Source: Hymenobacter aquaticus
Lineage (GTDB): Bacteria; Bacteroidota; Bacteroidia; Cytophagales; Hymenobacteraceae
Length of the DNA: 64,000 bases
Reading direction: 5' to 3'
Assembly (NCBI RefSeq): GCF_004765605.1
Contig: NZ_SRLC01000001.1
Coordinates: 1,674,001 to 1,738,000, forward strand
A program made the position numbers and the translations under genes. Positions 17,986 to 24,871 of the stretch are shown here, in pieces (the stretch's first letter is position 1; every line of letters starts with the position of its first letter). The notes under the pieces were generated by a model that did no database searches, was not told the DNA's origin, and was given only the letters and a program-made list of their open reading frames with translations.

Positions 17986-18671
17986 ACTATGCTGTACGGC
18001 CTGATGCCGGAGAGTCGGCCAGACTTGAAAAGGCCTGCCAGGAAATGCAGGAATGGTCCGACCAGCTTTTTGAGCAGAAGCAAGAGCTGCTGCGTAAGAC
18101 TGCGGACGAAGACAGCCCCCTGCGTGATGCTGTAGGCTGTTTAAGCTCGTTAAAAGCGGTGGTCGGCTACGGAGCCCACGTTATCGGGTTAGCCGCCAGC
18201 GTATTTCACCTTTCGACGCAGAAGGATAAAACCTGGAGTGATTGGCTGAATCTTACCGGCTACAGCATGGGCGTCGTCCGCAATGCCCGGCTGATTCCCT
18301 TCCGGGTGATTCAGTTGCTGGATAATGCCCAGCCTAAAGTAGGCGTCTATTCTCATCTCCCCGATTTCGAGGAGATGAAACGGCTTATTAGCGCTGTTAA
18401 TACCCAAGCCCGGGAGTCTCAGCCTCTTTACGCACTGTGCCACCCGCTGGGCCAGCACTACCGGGCCCATATAGAAAACCCGGTGGTTGGCTCCTTGGAA
18501 CCAGATACGGATATCCGGTATGATATGCTGTATGCCATCGTCAACCACGTGCTAGAGGTATTCCAGTCCATATTTATACTGCTTAAGCTGGTAACCGCCG
18601 CGAATGAAGCACTGGTAAGAGAATTACCAAATCCGGTAGTCAGGTTGCCCAGCAGAAACTTACCAAGCTGA
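17970..18671 (+). CDS. Hypothetical protein, family not recognised
   Basis: The frame opens with GTG at 17970, inside the end of the M1 gene. An ATG at 18045 would give a 208-residue form. The product is mostly helical, with a charged N-terminal coiled-coil-like segment (ARLEKACQEMQEWSDQLFEQ), a weakly hydrophobic middle (VVGYGAHVIGLAASVF) and a second helical block near the C-terminus (LYAIVNHVLEVFQSIFILL). There is no signal peptide and no catalytic motif. Base composition is closer to 50% GC than its neighbours, which hints at later acquisition. No function can be assigned. Confidence 0.6.
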   Translation: MGGQVNYAVRPDAGESARLEKACQEMQEWSDQLFEQKQELLRKTADEDSPLRDAVGCLSSLKAVVGYGAHVIGLAASVFHLSTQKDKTWSDWLNLTGYSMGVVRNARLIPFRVIQLLDNAQPKVGVYSHLPDFEEMKRLISAVNTQARESQPLYALCHPLGQHYRAHIENPVVGSLEPDTDIRYDMLYAIVNHVLEVFQSIFILLKLVTAANEALVRELPNPVVRLPSRNLPS

Positions 18672-18732
18672 TTGGCCGCTGCTTTTGCTGTGGTACGCAG
18701 GAAACAAAATAACCCTTAACTCAATCTTTCCG

Positions 18733-19179
18733 ATGTATCTACTATCACGATTCCTTATTGTAAGCGGCGTTTTGGCTGGGTTGAGCAGCACTGCCTTTGC
18801 ATGCAAATGCGCTACGCAAAGCAAAAAGCTCAAGCCGGCGGCTACCACTTCTACCCTGCTATTTGCGGGCAAGCTTGTCCGGAAAAAACAACTTTCACCG
18901 CAAGGTATAGCACCCGAAACCCCGGTGTATTCCTACACGTTCGTCCCCATCAAAATCTGGCGGGGCACTGCCCAAGCCGACAGCATTATCATTACCAGCG
19001 GCCACACAAACTGCGGTATAAATCTGCCGCCGGGAGGCAGTTACGTAGTGTATACTACGCCTGGTCAGGACCTCAGCATTTGCAACCGGATTGTAGGCCG
19101 TAGCATCGAAACCGAAACCGCCAAGCTTGATAAGTTCTTTCAAAAGCCACGTTTTCGGCGGCTCCTGGCAACAAAGTAG
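18733..19179 (+). CDS. Small secreted Cys-containing protein, possibly TIMP/NTR-like
   Basis: The ATG at 18733 gives a 148-residue product with a signal peptide cleaved at about AFA-CKC. Mature cysteines occur in CKCATQ, TNCGIN and SICNRI. An N-terminal CxC directly after cleavage, followed by a small beta-rich domain (LLFAGKLVRK, YTFVPIKIWRG, SIIITSGHTNCG, GGSYVVYTTPG), resembles tissue-inhibitor-of-metalloproteinase-like bacterial proteins. The comparison is by pattern only. The stop codon overlaps the -7 element of rnpB. Confidence 0.6.
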   Translation: MYLLSRFLIVSGVLAGLSSTAFACKCATQSKKLKPAATTSTLLFAGKLVRKKQLSPQGIAPETPVYSYTFVPIKIWRGTAQADSIIITSGHTNCGINLPPGGSYVVYTTPGQDLSICNRIVGRSIETETAKLDKFFQKPRFRRLLATK

Positions 19180-19187
19180 TACCTTTG
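19180..19187 (+). promoter_or_regulatory. -7 promoter element of rnpB (TACCTTTG)
   Basis: An exact TAnnTTTG match ends six bases before the predicted 5' end of RNase P RNA, the spacing expected in Bacteroidota. No perfect -33 TTTG is present. Confidence 0.6.
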
Positions 19188-19192
19188 CCCTA

Positions 19193-19651
19193 GTGATGGG
19201 TCGCCCCACCGCGGCAAGGGAGGCAACTCCGGCGACGAGGAAAGTCCGGGCAACGCAGAGCACCCTGCTTCCTAACGGGAAGGACTGGTAAGCGTAAAGT
19301 GAACCAGGACAGCCAGTGCCACAGAAAAGTACCGCCAGGCGGTGAAGTGGTGATTTAGCGAATTAGTGAGTTGTCGTTCTGAGAACTCACTAAATCACTA
19401 ACTCACTTATTCACCATTGGTAAGGGTGAAAAGGTGCGGTAAGAGCGCACCAGCGGCTGGGCAACCAGGCCGGCTGGGTAAACCTCAGGGGTTGAAAGAC
19501 CAAATAAGCTGGTACGCGGGCCGCAAGGCCTGCACCGGGCGGCTCGTCCGGCGCCAGCGGGTAGGTTGATGGAGCCTTTCCGCGAGGACTGGCCTAGATA
19601 AATGGTGGGGCCGTGGCAACACGGACAAAACCCGGCTTACAGACTCATCAC
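19193..19651 (+). ncRNA. rnpB: RNase P RNA (class A) with an expanded P12 arm
   Basis: The catalytic RNA of RNase P, which matures tRNA 5' ends, is recognised by GAGGAAAGTCCGGGCA in the 5' half, ACAGAAAAGTACCGCC, then GGTAAGGGTGAAAAGGTGCG with AAGAGCGCACC, and AGATAAATG..CCGGCTTACAGAC near the 3' end. The ends GTGATGGGTC and GACTCATCAC pair as P1. Between ACCGCC and GGTAAGGG the P12 arm is replaced by about 75 bases of TGAGT/ACTCA-rich repeat that folds back on itself. That repeat also occurs in two gaps between genes. The total of about 459 bases is longer than the usual 350-400. Confidence 0.93.
19346..19420. repeat. Dispersed TGAGT/ACTCA repeat inside rnpB P12
   Basis: The segment GTGGTGATTTAGCGAATTAG..ACTCACTAAATCACTAACTC..CACC is inverted on itself (AATTAGTGAGTT against AACTCACTAAAT). 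It matches the repeats at 37977-38090 and 54022-54134. It lies exactly where the variable P12 helix belongs, so RNase P function is probably kept. Confidence 0.8.
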
Positions 19652-19661
19652 CGGCTTACAG

Positions 19662-19697
19662 ACGGCCGCCGCAGCTTCGGGTGCGGCGGCCGTTTTT
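19662..19697 (+). terminator. Terminator of rnpB
   Basis: Perfect 12-bp GC-rich stem (ACGGCCGCCGCA) with loop GCTTCGGG, followed by TTTTG. Confidence 0.85.
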
Positions 19698-19717
19698 GTG
19701 TCGTGTGGGTATTGGCA

Positions 19718-19935
19718 GTCAGCATCCTCACTGCTCGAAAACAAATGGTTTTAGCCAGTGAGGCGGCCTCACTGCCCGAAAACAATCGTTGGAAGACCGT
19801 GAGGCCGCCTCACGGCCTATATTTTTTTGTTTTTGCCCGGTGAGGCCGCCTCAACGCTTAAAAACAATCGTTGGAAGACAGTGAGGCGGCCTCACGGCTT
19901 ACAAACAAACGGTTTCGGGCAGTGAGGACTTTATG
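19718..19935. repeat. 41-bp tandem array, about five copies, each with a GTGAGGCGGCCTCAC palindrome
   Basis: The palindrome GTGAGG.GGCCTCAC begins at 19758, 19799, 19840 and 19881, and its left half again at 19922, a constant 41-base step. A decayed copy starts at 19718. The intervening segment (GAAAACAATCGTTGGAAGAC) is also conserved, so this is a minisatellite and not a CRISPR array. It lies between the rnpB terminator and the NtrC-type gene. Confidence 0.9.
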
Positions 19936-20062
19936 GGACCGGCGCCGAACAGGCAGTAGCACGAACTGTAGCTTCGCTACTGGCCGCCGTTTTTCGCGTA
20001 GGTATGCACTGCGCGGCTCACTCTTTTCGTTACATTCGCCCCCCTACACCTGCCCCAACCCT

Positions 20063-21220
20063 ATGCCCAGAATCCTGATTATTGACGACGAAAAAGCCAT
20101 CCGGAACACCCTGAAAGAGATTCTGGAGTACGAAAGCTACACCGTCGACCAGGCCGAGGACGGCCCCACCGGCCTCGACATGCTGATCAAGAACAAGTAC
20201 GACGTGGTGCTCTGCGACATCAAGATGCCCAAGATGGACGGCATCGAGGTGCTGGAGCGGGCCCAGATTGTGGCCCCCGACGCGGCCTTTATCATGGTAT
20301 CGGCCCACGGCAACATCGACACCGCCGTGGATGCCACCAAGAAGGGCGCGTTCGACTTCATCCAGAAGCCGCCAGACCTGAACCGCCTGCTCGTGACCGT
20401 GCGCAACGCCCTGGACCGCACCAAGCTCGTCACCGAAACCAAGACGCTCAAGAAGAAGATTGCCAAAAGCTCGGAGATGATCGGCTCCTCGGCCGAGCTG
20501 GAAGCCGTGCGCAAGCAGATTGCCAAAGTGGCCCCCACCGACGCCCGCGTGCTCATTACGGGGCCCAACGGGGCGGGCAAGGAAATGGTGGCCCGCAACC
20601 TGCACGAGCTCAGCAACCGCGCCTCGGGCCCGATGATTGAGGTCAACTGCGCCGCCATTCCGTCCGAGCTGATCGAGTCGGAGCTGTTTGGCCACGAGAA
20701 AGGCTCGTTCACGTCGGCCGTGAAGCAGCGCATCGGCAAGTTTGAGCAGGCCGACGGCGGCACGCTCTTCCTGGACGAAATCGGCGACATGAGCCTCTCG
20801 GCCCAGGCCAAGGTGCTGCGGGCCCTGCAGGAAAACAAGATTACCCGCGTGGGCGGCGAAAAGGAAATTTCGGTGAACGTGCGCGTCATTGCCGCCACCA
20901 ACAAGGACCTACAGCAGGAAATTGCCGACCGCAACTTCCGCGAAGACCTCTACCACCGCCTCTCCGTCATCCTGATCAAAGTACCGGCCCTCAACGACCG
21001 GCGCGACGACATCGGCGACCTGGTGCAGCGCTTCCTCCAGGACATTGCCCGCGACTACGGCGACAAGCCCAAGAAAATCGACGACAAGGCCCTCGACTAC
21101 CTCAAGGGCCTCGACTGGCGGGGCAACATCCGCGAATTGCGCAACGTGGTCGAGCGCCTCATCATCATGAGCGACGACACCATCACCGAAGCCGACGCCC
21201 GGGCCTTTGCCGGCAAGTAA
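20063..21220 (+). CDS. Sigma-54-interacting response regulator (NtrC type) lacking a DNA-binding domain
   Basis: The start at 20063 gives MPRILIIDDE, a proper receiver beginning. The 385-residue product has a receiver domain (1-120, phospho-acceptor Asp52 in CDIKMP) and an AAA+ domain (about 140-370) with Walker A GPNGAGKE (167-174) and Walker B LFLDEIGD (235-242). The sigma-54 contact loop reads GSFTSA (214-219) instead of GAFTGA. The protein stops just after NIRELRNVVERLIIM, so the usual Fis-type helix-turn-helix is missing. No partner kinase adjoins it. Inference: it acts without specific DNA binding or with reduced sigma-54 remodelling. Confidence 0.9.
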   Translation: MPRILIIDDEKAIRNTLKEILEYESYTVDQAEDGPTGLDMLIKNKYDVVLCDIKMPKMDGIEVLERAQIVAPDAAFIMVSAHGNIDTAVDATKKGAFDFIQKPPDLNRLLVTVRNALDRTKLVTETKTLKKKIAKSSEMIGSSAELEAVRKQIAKVAPTDARVLITGPNGAGKEMVARNLHELSNRASGPMIEVNCAAIPSELIESELFGHEKGSFTSAVKQRIGKFEQADGGTLFLDEIGDMSLSAQAKVLRALQENKITRVGGEKEISVNVRVIAATNKDLQQEIADRNFREDLYHRLSVILIKVPALNDRRDDIGDLVQRFLQDIARDYGDKPKKIDDKALDYLKGLDWRGNIRELRNVVERLIIMSDDTITEADARAFAGK

Positions 21221-21234
21221 TTTCCCTTCCCTGT

Positions 21235-21491
21235 CATTGCGAGGCACGAAGACATCCGTCCTCTGCTCGTGACAAACGCTCTTCACCCGAAAATCCATGA
21301 TGGGTGAAGAGCGAAGTGCCACTTCGCGCGGCGGGCGCGCCATCACAACGATACTCGTTCAACGCCGCGCGAAGTGGAACTTCGCGGTACAGCACAAAGC
21401 CCTTTCCCGCGCGAGCAGGAAAGGGCTTTTCACTTAGGGAAGCTCAGCATATTTCAGCGGGCGGATTGCTTCGTCGTCCCGCCTCGCAATG
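21235..21491. repeat. Composite palindromic repeat element, copy 1
   Basis: The outer arms CATTGCGAGG (21235-21244) and CCTCGCAATG (21482-21491) enclose a 15-bp perfect inverted repeat (CCACTTCGCGCGGCG, 21319-21333 with 21363-21377), an AAAGCCCTTTCC hairpin and the sequence GGAAGCTCAGCATATTTCAG. The same order of parts recurs at 41146-41543. No gene is present. Confidence 0.8.
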
Positions 21492-21502
21492 CCCCGGGGT
21501 TT

Positions 21503-21895
21503 CTACTTGATAAACTTGCGGGCCAGCTCCGGAGTCATCAGCCAGCACTCGGTAGCCTGGCCCAGCAGGCGGTAGCGGTTGTTGGCCACGAAGCTGTAGC
21601 AGGCGTCGCGCAGGGCCCGGGGCAGTACCACGCCCAGCCGGAGCAGCTTCCAGGGGTAGCCCAGCTCCCAGCCGATGCGCATTACCGCATCCGACTTGGT
21701 CCAGGCCTGCCGGTCGCCGTCGACCAGCACGATGGTCGACAGGGCTGTGGCGTCCAGGCCGTGGTGGCCCAACAGCCGCCGCCCGGTTTCGGACTGCAGC
21801 GTGGCAAACGTGAACCGATTGTTCGTGTCGTGCTTGATGACGAACTGCACGAAGCCGTTGCAGAGGTTACATATTCCATCGAAGAGAATAGTCAT
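21503..21895 (-). CDS. DCC-family thiol-disulfide oxidoreductase-like protein
   Basis: The 130-residue product is a compact DCC (DUF393) protein: LFDGICNLCNGFVQFVI holds the CxxC active site (Cys9 and Cys12), followed by FATLQS and the C-terminal YRLLGQ. DCC domains occur next to or fused with HTTM proteins in many bacteria. It is the last gene of the minus-strand peptide operon, 49 bases after the 175-residue membrane protein gene. It could act on thiols of the processing proteins, since the two peptides themselves have no cysteine. Confidence 0.88.
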   Translation of the reverse strand: MTILFDGICNLCNGFVQFVIKHDTNNRFTFATLQSETGRRLLGHHGLDATALSTIVLVDGDRQAWTKSDAVMRIGWELGYPWKLLRLGVVLPRALRDACYSFVANNRYRLLGQATECWLMTPELARKFIK

Positions 21896-21944
21896 GATCG
21901 GGCAGGTGAGCGGGTAAGAAAAGGCCAGGGCCGCCGGGCGGGCG

Positions 21945-22472
21945 CTATTGCAGCTCCAGCACGGGCTTTTTGGTCAGGTACTTGGCAATGCCCACGGCCA
22001 GGGAATTGGCCAGCAGGACGAAAACGGCAATGGTCACGCCGTTCTGCATCAGGAAGGGCAGCTCGGCAAAGGCCTTGATGGTGGCCTCCTTCATGGCGCT
22101 GCTGCTTTGGTCGAAGGTACCGAGGGCCTCGGCGTAGTTGCTCGACAGCGAGCTGTCGGCCAGGTAGAAGAACAGCGCGTCGATGGCAATCAGGGACACG
22201 GTGACCAGGCCGGTGGTGCCCAGCAGCAGCTGCCACCACTTGGCCGGCTCGATGCCCTGGGCGCGGCACTGCCGCAGGTATTTGGTCAGGCAGGTGCTGA
22301 TCAGGGTCAGCGAGATGGCGAAGGTCAGCAGGCCCGGCAGCAACGCCAGCCAGATGATTTCGCCCTGGCTGAAGCCGTCGGCGCTCCAGCCGTAGGCCAG
22401 CGTGTAGATGGTGAGCAGGCAGATGACAGCGCTCAGGAGCGAAAAGTCCAGTATCGGACGGAGATTTTTCAT
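21945..22472 (-). CDS. Small four-helix membrane protein in the Sdp-like operon
   Basis: The 175-residue product has about four predicted membrane segments (LLSAVICLLTIYTLAYGW, WLALLPGLLTFAISLTLIS, LLLGTTGLVTVSLIAIDALF, GVTIAVFVLLANSLAVGIA) and a short basic tail. I recognise no family. Its start overlaps the stop of the gene before it by 4 bases (ATGA type), so the two are translationally coupled. In bacteriocin operons an unrecognised small polytopic protein in this position is often the immunity factor. That role is an inference. Confidence 0.75.
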   Translation of the reverse strand: MKNLRPILDFSLLSAVICLLTIYTLAYGWSADGFSQGEIIWLALLPGLLTFAISLTLISTCLTKYLRQCRAQGIEPAKWWQLLLGTTGLVTVSLIAIDALFFYLADSSLSSNYAEALGTFDQSSSAMKEATIKAFAELPFLMQNGVTIAVFVLLANSLAVGIAKYLTKKPVLELQ

Positions 22473-22765
22473 TTCTTTCGGATAAGAGTATGCTGGATAA
22501 ATTCTAAGATTTCCCGCCGGATAAGAAGCATGTAAAAGTGCGGGAGCAGCAGGATAACACTATTGCTTTCGGCGCGCACGTGCAGTAGCAGGCAGAGCGC
22601 CGCCCCCAGCGCGTAGGGAAGAATAACCCGCGTGGCCAGGGTGCTGAGGTAGATGCGGACCAGGCCGGCGCCGGTGAGCACCGAAGTCCGCTGGGGCGGC
22701 CGGCTGAACCTGGTCCGGACCAGGTTCAGCAGCAGGGCCAGGGTGATATGAATTACGAGTGCCAT
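22469..22765 (-). CDS. Small two-helix membrane protein in the Sdp-like operon
   Basis: The 98-residue product has two likely membrane segments (ALVIHITLALLLNLV and VILPYALGAALCLLLHV) separated by a basic loop, and ends in a basic segment. It overlaps the HTTM gene by 13 bases upstream and the next gene by 4 downstream, so it is clearly part of the unit. It matches no family that I know. It could be an immunity protein or an accessory factor for the HTTM protein. Confidence 0.7.
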   Translation of the reverse strand: MALVIHITLALLLNLVRTRFSRPPQRTSVLTGAGLVRIYLSTLATRVILPYALGAALCLLLHVRAESNSVILLLPHFYMLLIRREILEFIQHTLIRKK

Positions 22766-23742
22766 GCGGTAAGGCGCTGCTGGAGACGGCCGGGCAGCGG
22801 CAGCCGGTTAGCCACTTTCCCTAGCCCCCGCCGGGCCAGGCTCAGCATCGACTGGTATTCGCCGTTGGTGATGAAGACGAAGTAAGTGCCGAGCATAATC
22901 CAGGAGAAGTTGTCGATGCGCATGAAGAGCCAGATACCCACGTGCAGCATCACCCCGCAGAGCAGAATGGCATACTTGGTCTTGCGGAACCACACCAGGA
23001 AGGCAAAGGCCTGCTCCCAGAACAGGGTGAAGTAGGTGGAAAGCACCACGAAGAAGTAGTTGGCCGTCAGCGGCACGTTCCAGTCGGTGGCCCGGAACTC
23101 CTCGACCCGCATGGTGTAATAGGTGGCCGTGCCGTTCTGCCAGAGCTTGCCCTGCGCCTTTTCCAGGCCGGTGAAGAAGTACACGTAGCACACCTGAATC
23201 AGCAGACCGTAGACGGCCATTTCGGCTATCGGCTGGTACCATTTACTCAGCAGGGCGGCCCATTTGCCGGGCGCCGCGCCGGAGCGTTCCGCGTAGCGGA
23301 AGTACTCGTAGGAGTTGGCCAGCAGCAGAAAGGGCATGGTCACCTGAATCACGTTGTCGGAACCGTCCAGGATCAGCTCGTTGCGGGCCTTCAGAATCAG
23401 GATCAGCACGTAGAGCAGCAGGCCCACGCCCCGCCCCCCGATGGCCAGGATAAACAGGCTGGCCGTGGCCATCATCAGCAGCAGGAAGGCCTGCGGGGCG
23501 TAGGGGGCGTAAAACGGATAGATGAGGTAGCGCAGCAGACTGCTGTTCATGTCCGTCAGGTAGAGGCCGTAGTCGTAGATGGCGTTGCGCCCGAACAGCG
23601 CGTCGGCCATGGGGAAGTAGAAGATGCAGTTTTTCAGCACCAGCACCCCCAGAATCACCCGGAAGATGGACAGGCCCAGAGTGCGCGCCTTGCGCAGCGC
23701 GCCGCCTTCGGCAGTAGCGAGGTTAGAGGATACGGTATTCAT
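22753..23742 (-). CDS. HTTM-domain membrane protein, SdpB-like
   Basis: The 329-residue polytopic protein has the HTTM family features: LGLSIFRVILG near the N-terminus, ILDGSDNVIQV, the FFTGLEKAQGKLWQNGTATYY segment (with a break), and HVGIWLFMRI close to the end. HTTM is the fold of vitamin-K-dependent gamma-carboxylase and of Bacillus SdpB, which with SdpA is needed to turn pro-SdpC into the SDP toxin. The chain has no C-terminal carboxylase-type lumenal domain, so it is SdpB-sized. It overlaps the DUF5819 gene by 20 bases and the 98-residue gene by 13. Confidence 0.85.
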   Translation of the reverse strand: MNTVSSNLATAEGGALRKARTLGLSIFRVILGVLVLKNCIFYFPMADALFGRNAIYDYGLYLTDMNSSLLRYLIYPFYAPYAPQAFLLLMMATASLFILAIGGRGVGLLLYVLILILKARNELILDGSDNVIQVTMPFLLLANSYEYFRYAERSGAAPGKWAALLSKWYQPIAEMAVYGLLIQVCYVYFFTGLEKAQGKLWQNGTATYYTMRVEEFRATDWNVPLTANYFFVVLSTYFTLFWEQAFAFLVWFRKTKYAILLCGVMLHVGIWLFMRIDNFSWIMLGTYFVFITNGEYQSMLSLARRGLGKVANRLPLPGRLQQRLTAWHS

Positions 23743-24418
23743 GGGTCCGGATTTGAGAATACTGATAATTGTTTAGGTTAAAGTGGTCGAGGTTTCTTTT
23801 CGAGAAACGCGGAAACTTGGATTCGATAACCCGGTACATCACAAAGGACGAGTCGGGCTGGGCCATGTGATTCTTGCCCATGTAGTTGTTGTGCGCAAAC
23901 TTGGCGTAGCTCAGAATAGCTTTGTGCCCGGCAGATATATCGATGGCCTTTTTGACGATTCCGGCGGATTTCACGCTGTCTTTGGCCGCAAATTCTTTGT
24001 GAACGTATTCGTAGGCCTTCGAGCGGTTTTCGAGCAGGTTCATCACCGAGCCGCTGAAGGTTTTTAGAATGCGCTGGGAGGGTGACCAGAAATTACTGCG
24101 TCGTTCCTGAATCAGGGGCTGGCAGATATCCAGCCACTGTGATGGGGTAGCTTTACCGTTCTTGTAATCCTGAAATTGAATCAGAATGGACAAGTTGCTA
24201 TTAACCGGATTGGGAGCAAACAGCTTCCAGGATTGACCGAAATACGGAAATACGTAGTGCCGGATTTCCGTGTCGTACCGATGCTTGATCGGGTTATCGG
24301 GCATCAAATGCATGCCAACGATGGCAAAATGCACGGTCAGACCAGCAATCAACACGAGCCGAAATAACTTGAGCCCTAAATTTGTCGTTTTATTGTCCAT
24401 ATTTATTTCGCGTTCCAT
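23723..24418 (-). CDS. DUF5819-family protein, in the position of SdpA
   Basis: The 231-residue product has one N-terminal membrane anchor (LKLFRLVLIAGLTVHFAIVG) and the hallmark FGQSWKLFAPNPVNSN, which is shared by DUF5819 and similar to the single-anchor SdpA plan. The rest is a soluble, probably periplasmic, basic domain. Start codons at 24418 and at 24400 (MDNKTT) are both possible. It overlaps the HTTM gene by 20 bases, and HTTM/DUF5819 gene pairs are a recurring arrangement. Inference: it works with the HTTM protein in maturing or exporting the two peptides encoded just upstream. Confidence 0.75.
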   Translation of the reverse strand: MEREINMDNKTTNLGLKLFRLVLIAGLTVHFAIVGMHLMPDNPIKHRYDTEIRHYVFPYFGQSWKLFAPNPVNSNLSILIQFQDYKNGKATPSQWLDICQPLIQERRSNFWSPSQRILKTFSGSVMNLLENRSKAYEYVHKEFAAKDSVKSAGIVKKAIDISAGHKAILSYAKFAHNNYMGKNHMAQPDSSFVMYRVIESKFPRFSKRNLDHFNLNNYQYSQIRTHEYRIL

Positions 24419-24462
24419 GTGATTAAATGTTCAAACATGCAGGAATATTAAAAATAAAGAAT

Positions 24463-24538
24463 CCAGCCTAGTAGGGAAAGAAACAGCCATTGTAGTAACA
24501 GCCGTTTCTTTCCGAACTTATCACTTACTCCAGGCTGG
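24463..24538 (-). terminator. Nested stem-loop with T-rich tail between peptide and processing genes
   Basis: The outer arms CCAGCCT (24463-24469) and AGGCTGG (24532-24538) enclose a perfect 10-bp stem GGAAAGAAAC/GTTTCTTTCC (24475-24484 with 24504-24513). Read on the minus strand, the structure follows the second peptide's stop codon at once and is followed by ATTCTTTATTTTTAAT. That is the form of a leaky terminator or a 3'-stabilising element that would favour peptide mRNA over the downstream genes. Confidence 0.6.
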
Positions 24539-24539
24539 T

Positions 24540-24851
24540 TTAATTGTCAAAAGACGAAAAGTCGTTGCTGTTGTGCTGGACGCCGTAGACTTCTACTTCG
24601 CTGCCGCCATTCACGGCCGACTGCCGCTCGTAGTAGCCATTGACGGCTCCGATAACGAAGGCGCCAACCACAATCAGGCCGTAGGCTACGGCGGGGAAGG
24701 CGGCTTCTTCCTGCAACTGCTGGGTCTGGTTGGGCAGCGACGTTGCTTGGTACGTACCCAGGGCCGAGGCATTGCTGTGGGCGGCCGACACGAAGAAGAT
24801 AATCAACAGGCCCAATGAAAGGGCTTTGAGATGTTTACGCAGAGTGTTCAT
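24540..24851 (-). CDS. Secreted peptide precursor 2 (bacteriocin-like, Sdp-type operon)
   Basis: The 103-residue precursor has a basic N-terminus and a signal peptide (hydrophobic about 10-24), then NASALGTYQATS (27-38), a Gln/Glu-rich spacer, a hydrophobic Gly/Ala core (about 52-74) with Gly63, Gly68 and Gly72, and the acidic tail NSNDFSSFDN. It has no cysteine. The next precursor shares the post-signal motif, the Gly positions and the tail, although the rest differs, so the two are diverged paralogues and not a recent duplication. The GxxxG at 68-72 is the helix-packing motif of two-peptide class IIb bacteriocins. The gene lies 20 bases after its paralogue. Confidence 0.75.
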   Translation of the reverse strand: MNTLRKHLKALSLGLLIIFFVSAAHSNASALGTYQATSLPNQTQQLQEEAAFPAVAYGLIVVGAFVIGAVNGYYERQSAVNGGSEVEVYGVQHNSNDFSSFDN

Positions 24852-24871
24852 AGAAATAGTTGTTGTAAGGA

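Noticed and set aside
19718..19935. CRISPR-like array of palindromic repeats
   Set aside because: The spacing is only 41 bases with a 15-bp palindrome, and the intervening 'spacers' are themselves conserved, so this is a tandem minisatellite; no cas genes are nearby.
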